From Hymenobacter sp. BT559 (GTDB lineage Bacteria; Bacteroidota; Bacteroidia; Cytophagales; Hymenobacteraceae), in assembly GCF_016427535.1 (NCBI RefSeq), contig NZ_JAELXV010000005.1, forward strand, positions 186,001 to 250,000: DNA of 64,000 bases, written 5' to 3'. Numbering within the stretch: position 1 is the first letter of the stretch; the number at the start of each line of letters is the position of its first letter. Made by a program: the position numbers and the translations under genes. Below, piece by piece: positions 60,913 to 64,000 of the stretch. Under the pieces are notes generated by a model that did no database searches, was not told where the DNA came from, and saw only the letters and a list, made by a program, of their open reading frames with translations.

Positions 60913-63378
60913 ATGTCCCACAAGTACTCTGCGGCAGCTTTCCTGGCTCTAGGGGCCGCTGTGCTTCCATTTCTAGCGCAAGCGCAAGCCGCCGACCGCA
61001 TTCAGAAAAAAGAACTTGGCCAAGATGGCCAACCCACGCTTATTCAGTTTCGGGAGGGCGCGCGGCCTAGCAGCGGCGACGGCGCTTTCGTGCTGCGCGA
61101 GCAGCTAGGCCTGGGCTCTGATGAGCAGATGCGCGCCGCCCGCCTCGAAACCGACCAGCTCGGCTTCAGCCACCAAAAATTTGACCAGTACTACAAAGGC
61201 GTGAAGGTGGAGCACGCCACGTACACGGTGCACGCCCGCCGCGGCGCCGTAGAAAGCCTGAGCGGCGACTACGAGAAAATAGCTAAGCTCGACGTGACCC
61301 CCACCCTCTCGGCCGACGCGGCCCTAGGTCGCGCCCTGGCCGCTGTGGGGGCCAAGCGCTACATGTGGCAAGACGCCGCCGAAGAGGCTGGCCTGAAAGC
61401 GAGCGAAAACAACCCAGCCGCCACCTACCTGCCGCAGGGCGAGCTGGTGATAGTGCGCGATGGCGGCCGCGACGCGGCCGCCGGCCCGCTGGTGCTGGCC
61501 TGGAAATTCAACGTGTACGCTCAGGCGCCGGTGAGCCGTGCCTACATCTACGTAGATGCGCGCACAGGCGAGGTGGTACTGCGCGATGCCATCATCAAGC
61601 ACGCGGGCGCCACGGCAACCTTTGCCACAGCCTACAGCGGCACCCGCTCGCTGGCCACCGAAACTACCACCGGCGGCTACCGCCTGCGCGAGTACACTCG
61701 CGGGCTGGGCATCGAGACCTACAACTGCAAAAAGGGCAACAGCTACACCGCCGCCACCGACTTCGTCGATGCCGACAATAACTGGACTGCCGCCGAATAC
61801 AACAACGCCAACTACGACAACGTGGCCGGCGATGCGCACTTCGGCGCCCAGGCTACCTACGACTACTGGAAGGCCGTGCATGCCCGCAACAGCTACGACA
61901 ACGCGGGCGCCAAAATCAAGAGCTACGTGCACTACGACGACACGCCGAGCACGGCCGCGGGCTATGAAAATGCCTACTGGAACGGCTCGGTTATGACCTA
62001 CGGCGACGGGGCCAGCACCTTTAAGCCGCTGACGGCACTCGACGTGTGCGGCCACGAAATAGGCCACGCGGTGTGCGAGAAAACCGCTAACCTGACGTAC
62101 TCGGGCGAGTCGGGCGCCATGAACGAGGGCTTCTCCGACTGCTGGGGCGCCAGTGTAGAGAAATACACCGTGGACCTGCTGGGCCTGACCGGTAAATCGA
62201 CCTGGGACATTGGCGAGGAGATTATGAAAGCCGGCGGCGCCCTGCGCTCGATGAGCAACCCCAATCTCTACGGCCAGCCCGCCTACTATAAAGGCAAAAG
62301 CTGGTATACTGGCACTGCCGACAACGGCGGCGTGCACACCAACTCGGGCGTGCTCAACTACTGGTACTACCTGGTGGCCGTGGGCAAGAGCGGCACCAAC
62401 GAAGTAGGCAATACCTTCAGCGTGACGGGCCTCGGCCTGACGGACGCGGCCAAAATCCTGTATCGCACCGAGAGCGTGTACTTGAGCGCCAGCTCGAACT
62501 ACGCCGCAGCGCGCACTTACTCCATTCAAGCGGCCAACGACTTGTTTGGGGCTACCTCGACCCAGGCGCAGGCTGTCACCAACGCCTGGTATGCGGTGGG
62601 CATTGGCGCTGCCTACACCGAGGGCGGCACTACAACCCCGCCGCCTACCACTACGGCCTATTGTGCCAGCAAGGGTAGCAGCCAGGCCTACGAGTATATC
62701 GACTACGTGAAGCTGGGTAGCATTGCCCGCACCAGCGGCGCCGACGGGGGCTACTACGATGGCACGGCCCTGAGCACCACCGTGGCCGCTGGCTCTAGCC
62801 AGACCATCAACTTCTCGGCGGGCTTCAAAGGCTCGGCGTATACCGAGTACTGGAAAATCTTTATCGACTACAACCAGGATGGCGACTTTAGCGACTCCGG
62901 CGAAACCATTGTGAGCGGTAGCAGCAGCAGCGGCGGCACGCTCACCAGCACTTTTACCGTACCTAGCACCGCCAAAACCGGCACAACCCGCCTGCGCGTG
63001 GTGCTCAGCGATGCCAGCGCCACCACCAGCTGCGGCACCTACAGCTACGGCGAAACCGAAGACTACAGCCTCAACATCACGGGCGGCGCTACGCTGGCAC
63101 CGGAAGGCATCGCAGCCACGACCAGCGGCCTGACCGCCGACGCCGATGCTACGCTGAGTATGTTCCCCAACCCCGCCAGCAGCTACTTGCAGCTAGAGCT
63201 AAGCTCGGGTGCCGAGCTGCAAACCGTGCAAGTGCTGGATGCTCGCGGCGCCGCCGCTACCGCCCGCTACGATGCCGCCACCAAGCAGCTCGACGTGAGC
63301 GGCCTAGCGGCCGGCCTCTACCTGGTGCGCGCCAGCGATGGCCAGCACCTCTTTGTGCAGCGCTTTGCCAAGCACTAG
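60913..63378 (+). CDS. Secreted M4 (thermolysin-like) protease with T9SS sorting domain
   Basis: A signal peptide (about 1-25) is followed by an FTP/PepSY propeptide (about 30-215) and the M4 catalytic domain with zinc motif HEIGH (H381, E382, H385) and Glu ligand in GAMNEGFSDCWG, then VHTNSGVLNYWYYL carrying the catalytic His region. A GEVED-type beta domain (about 595-730, DYNQDGDFSDSGETI) and a C-terminal type A sorting domain (about 750-821, MFPNPASSYLQLELSS to GLYLVRA) mark it for type IX secretion. The length is 821 aa. It is an exported neutral metalloprotease. Confidence 0.94.
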   Translation: MSHKYSAAAFLALGAAVLPFLAQAQAADRIQKKELGQDGQPTLIQFREGARPSSGDGAFVLREQLGLGSDEQMRAARLETDQLGFSHQKFDQYYKGVKVEHATYTVHARRGAVESLSGDYEKIAKLDVTPTLSADAALGRALAAVGAKRYMWQDAAEEAGLKASENNPAATYLPQGELVIVRDGGRDAAAGPLVLAWKFNVYAQAPVSRAYIYVDARTGEVVLRDAIIKHAGATATFATAYSGTRSLATETTTGGYRLREYTRGLGIETYNCKKGNSYTAATDFVDADNNWTAAEYNNANYDNVAGDAHFGAQATYDYWKAVHARNSYDNAGAKIKSYVHYDDTPSTAAGYENAYWNGSVMTYGDGASTFKPLTALDVCGHEIGHAVCEKTANLTYSGESGAMNEGFSDCWGASVEKYTVDLLGLTGKSTWDIGEEIMKAGGALRSMSNPNLYGQPAYYKGKSWYTGTADNGGVHTNSGVLNYWYYLVAVGKSGTNEVGNTFSVTGLGLTDAAKILYRTESVYLSASSNYAAARTYSIQAANDLFGATSTQAQAVTNAWYAVGIGAAYTEGGTTTPPPTTTAYCASKGSSQAYEYIDYVKLGSIARTSGADGGYYDGTALSTTVAAGSSQTINFSAGFKGSAYTEYWKIFIDYNQDGDFSDSGETIVSGSSSSGGTLTSTFTVPSTAKTGTTRLRVVLSDASATTSCGTYSYGETEDYSLNITGGATLAPEGIAATTSGLTADADATLSMFPNPASSYLQLELSSGAELQTVQVLDARGAAATARYDAATKQLDVSGLAAGLYLVRASDGQHLFVQRFAKH

Positions 63379-63395
63379 TTGAATAGAAGAACCTA

Positions 63396-63431
63396 CCAAA
63401 AAAGCCCGGCCAATTGGCCGGGCTTTTTTGG
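63396..63431. terminator. Perfect palindromic terminator
   Basis: CCAAAAAAGCCCGGCCAA is followed directly by its complement, giving a 36-bp palindrome with A and T tracts; it serves the convergent M4 protease and minus-strand genes. Confidence 0.85.
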
Positions 63432-63546
63432 TTTGTGAGGTTGGGTAGAAAGTCATACAACACATAACAAACGCGTTTTTACTTTTTGCACCCAACCCGA
63501 GCAGAACTACTAGTCTGCACAATCCAGGGGTTCCTGATTCTTGCGG

Positions 63547-63978
63547 CTATCCAGCCAATGCCTGGTTGCGCAGCCAGGCATCGGCGGCCGCGAAGTTGTC
63601 GAAGCGCTTGAATTTGAAGCCGGCGGGCGACGTGCTCACCACCGACTGCGTGGAGAGGCGGTGTAGGGGGTCGGCCCCTTCCACGATGGCGCAGTGGTGG
63701 GCGTTGGCTTGTTGCATGGCCCTAGGTATCCAATCGGTGGTGAGCCACTCCTGGGCGGCTATGGGCAGTGGCGCCCGGGCGCCGTGGTCGGAGAGAATAT
63801 GCCGCGCCCCGGTGCTTTTTAGCAGCGCCAGCACCTGCTCGTAAAAGGCCTGAATACTATCGACTGGCTGCCGCTCGGGGGCCCAGGCCAACCGCACGTA
63901 GCCCGCGGGCTGATAGAATAGCTTGCCCGCCGAACTTTGAAAAACGAGGGTTTCTTGTGCGTAAGCAGATAAAGTCAT
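63547..63978 (-). CDS. Conserved-looking hypothetical protein (STAS/SpoIIAA-like fold possible)
   Basis: A 143 aa soluble protein: an N-terminal beta strand TLVFQSSAGKLFYQPAGYVR, a helix DSIQAFYEQVLALLKSTG, ARHILSDHGARAPLPIAAQE, and a C-terminal FKRFDNFAAADAWLRNQ. The alternating strand/helix pattern resembles SpoIIAA-like (STAS-related) proteins of Bacteroidota, but I cannot assign it firmly. The start is followed upstream only by AT-rich sequence to the window edge. Confidence 0.6.
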   Translation of the reverse strand: MTLSAYAQETLVFQSSAGKLFYQPAGYVRLAWAPERQPVDSIQAFYEQVLALLKSTGARHILSDHGARAPLPIAAQEWLTTDWIPRAMQQANAHHCAIVEGADPLHRLSTQSVVSTSPAGFKFKRFDNFAAADAWLRNQALAG

Positions 63979-64000
63979 ACTAGATATTATAAAAAATCAA

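Noticed and set aside
61324..62529. 401-codon minus-strand frame inside the M4 protease gene
   Set aside because: It is the antisense shadow of a GC-rich coding region; the plus strand has an intact zinc motif and sorting domain.

Overview
The window looks like a chromosomal segment of a pigmented, Hymenobacter-like member of the Bacteroidota (order Cytophagales). This is inferred from high GC (roughly 60 percent by eye), a Bacteroidota-type dcw cluster (mraZ, rsmH, an FtsL-like protein, a PASTA-domain FtsI), promoters of the TTG-N20-TANNTTTG type, a SusC/TonB-type receptor with a carboxypeptidase-regulatory-like domain, a C-terminal type IX secretion sorting domain, HYC_CC_PP and DUF6010/DUF3817 proteins, and a carotenoid cluster with both ketolase and hydroxylase. 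No species call is possible from sequence alone.

Layout. 1-4.9 kb: start of the dcw cell-wall/division cluster on the minus strand, with three 10-bp-spaced MraZ-type operator boxes upstream of mraZ. 5.2-6.2 kb: secreted SGNH hydrolase. 6.3-9.7 kb: a probable copper-linked group (HYC_CC_PP-like protein, TonB receptor, periplasmic HMA protein). 9.9-20.9 kb: a long minus-strand block with carotenoid genes (crtZ, crtI, crtB, crtW; no crtY), ispH, a CarH-like MerR regulator whose cobalamin-ligand positions are altered, an ECF sigma factor, an enoyl-CoA hydratase, ComEC and a GNAT acetyltransferase. 21-26.7 kb: AraC regulator, small membrane proteins (one with an apparent 5-prime frameshift in a T run), PhoH-like ATPase, SAM hydrolase family protein, hscB and tRNA-Leu(CAA). 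26.7-29 kb: a decayed stretch next to the tRNA with a truncated serine recombinase, a GAF protein and start-less lipoprotein and hypothetical frames. 29-33 kb: lipoprotein, alpha/beta hydrolase, M61 peptidase. 33.2-37.6 kb: three-subunit periplasmic molybdo-flavoenzyme of the PaoABC/xanthine dehydrogenase type. 37.9-45.2 kb: the RNA-repair pair hen1 and pnkp, interrupted by a hybrid histidine kinase, a decayed second hen1 3-prime end and an AT-rich DUF3800 gene. 45.3-64 kb: hydrolases and transport (GH42, metallo-beta-lactamase fold, GntP permease, erythromycin esterase family, S9 peptidase, gluconolactonase-like, M4 protease with sorting domain), regulators and oxidoreductases.

Two window-wide patterns stand out. 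The palindrome CCTAGG occurs about 108 times by eye count, about five times the number expected from base composition, inside genes and between them, and is sparse in the stretches that look foreign. Several families of long hairpin-forming repeats also occupy gaps between genes, the 3-prime ends of genes, and in one case the coding sequence of hen1. The best candidate for an unusual system is the rearranged Hen1/Pnkp RNA-repair locus.
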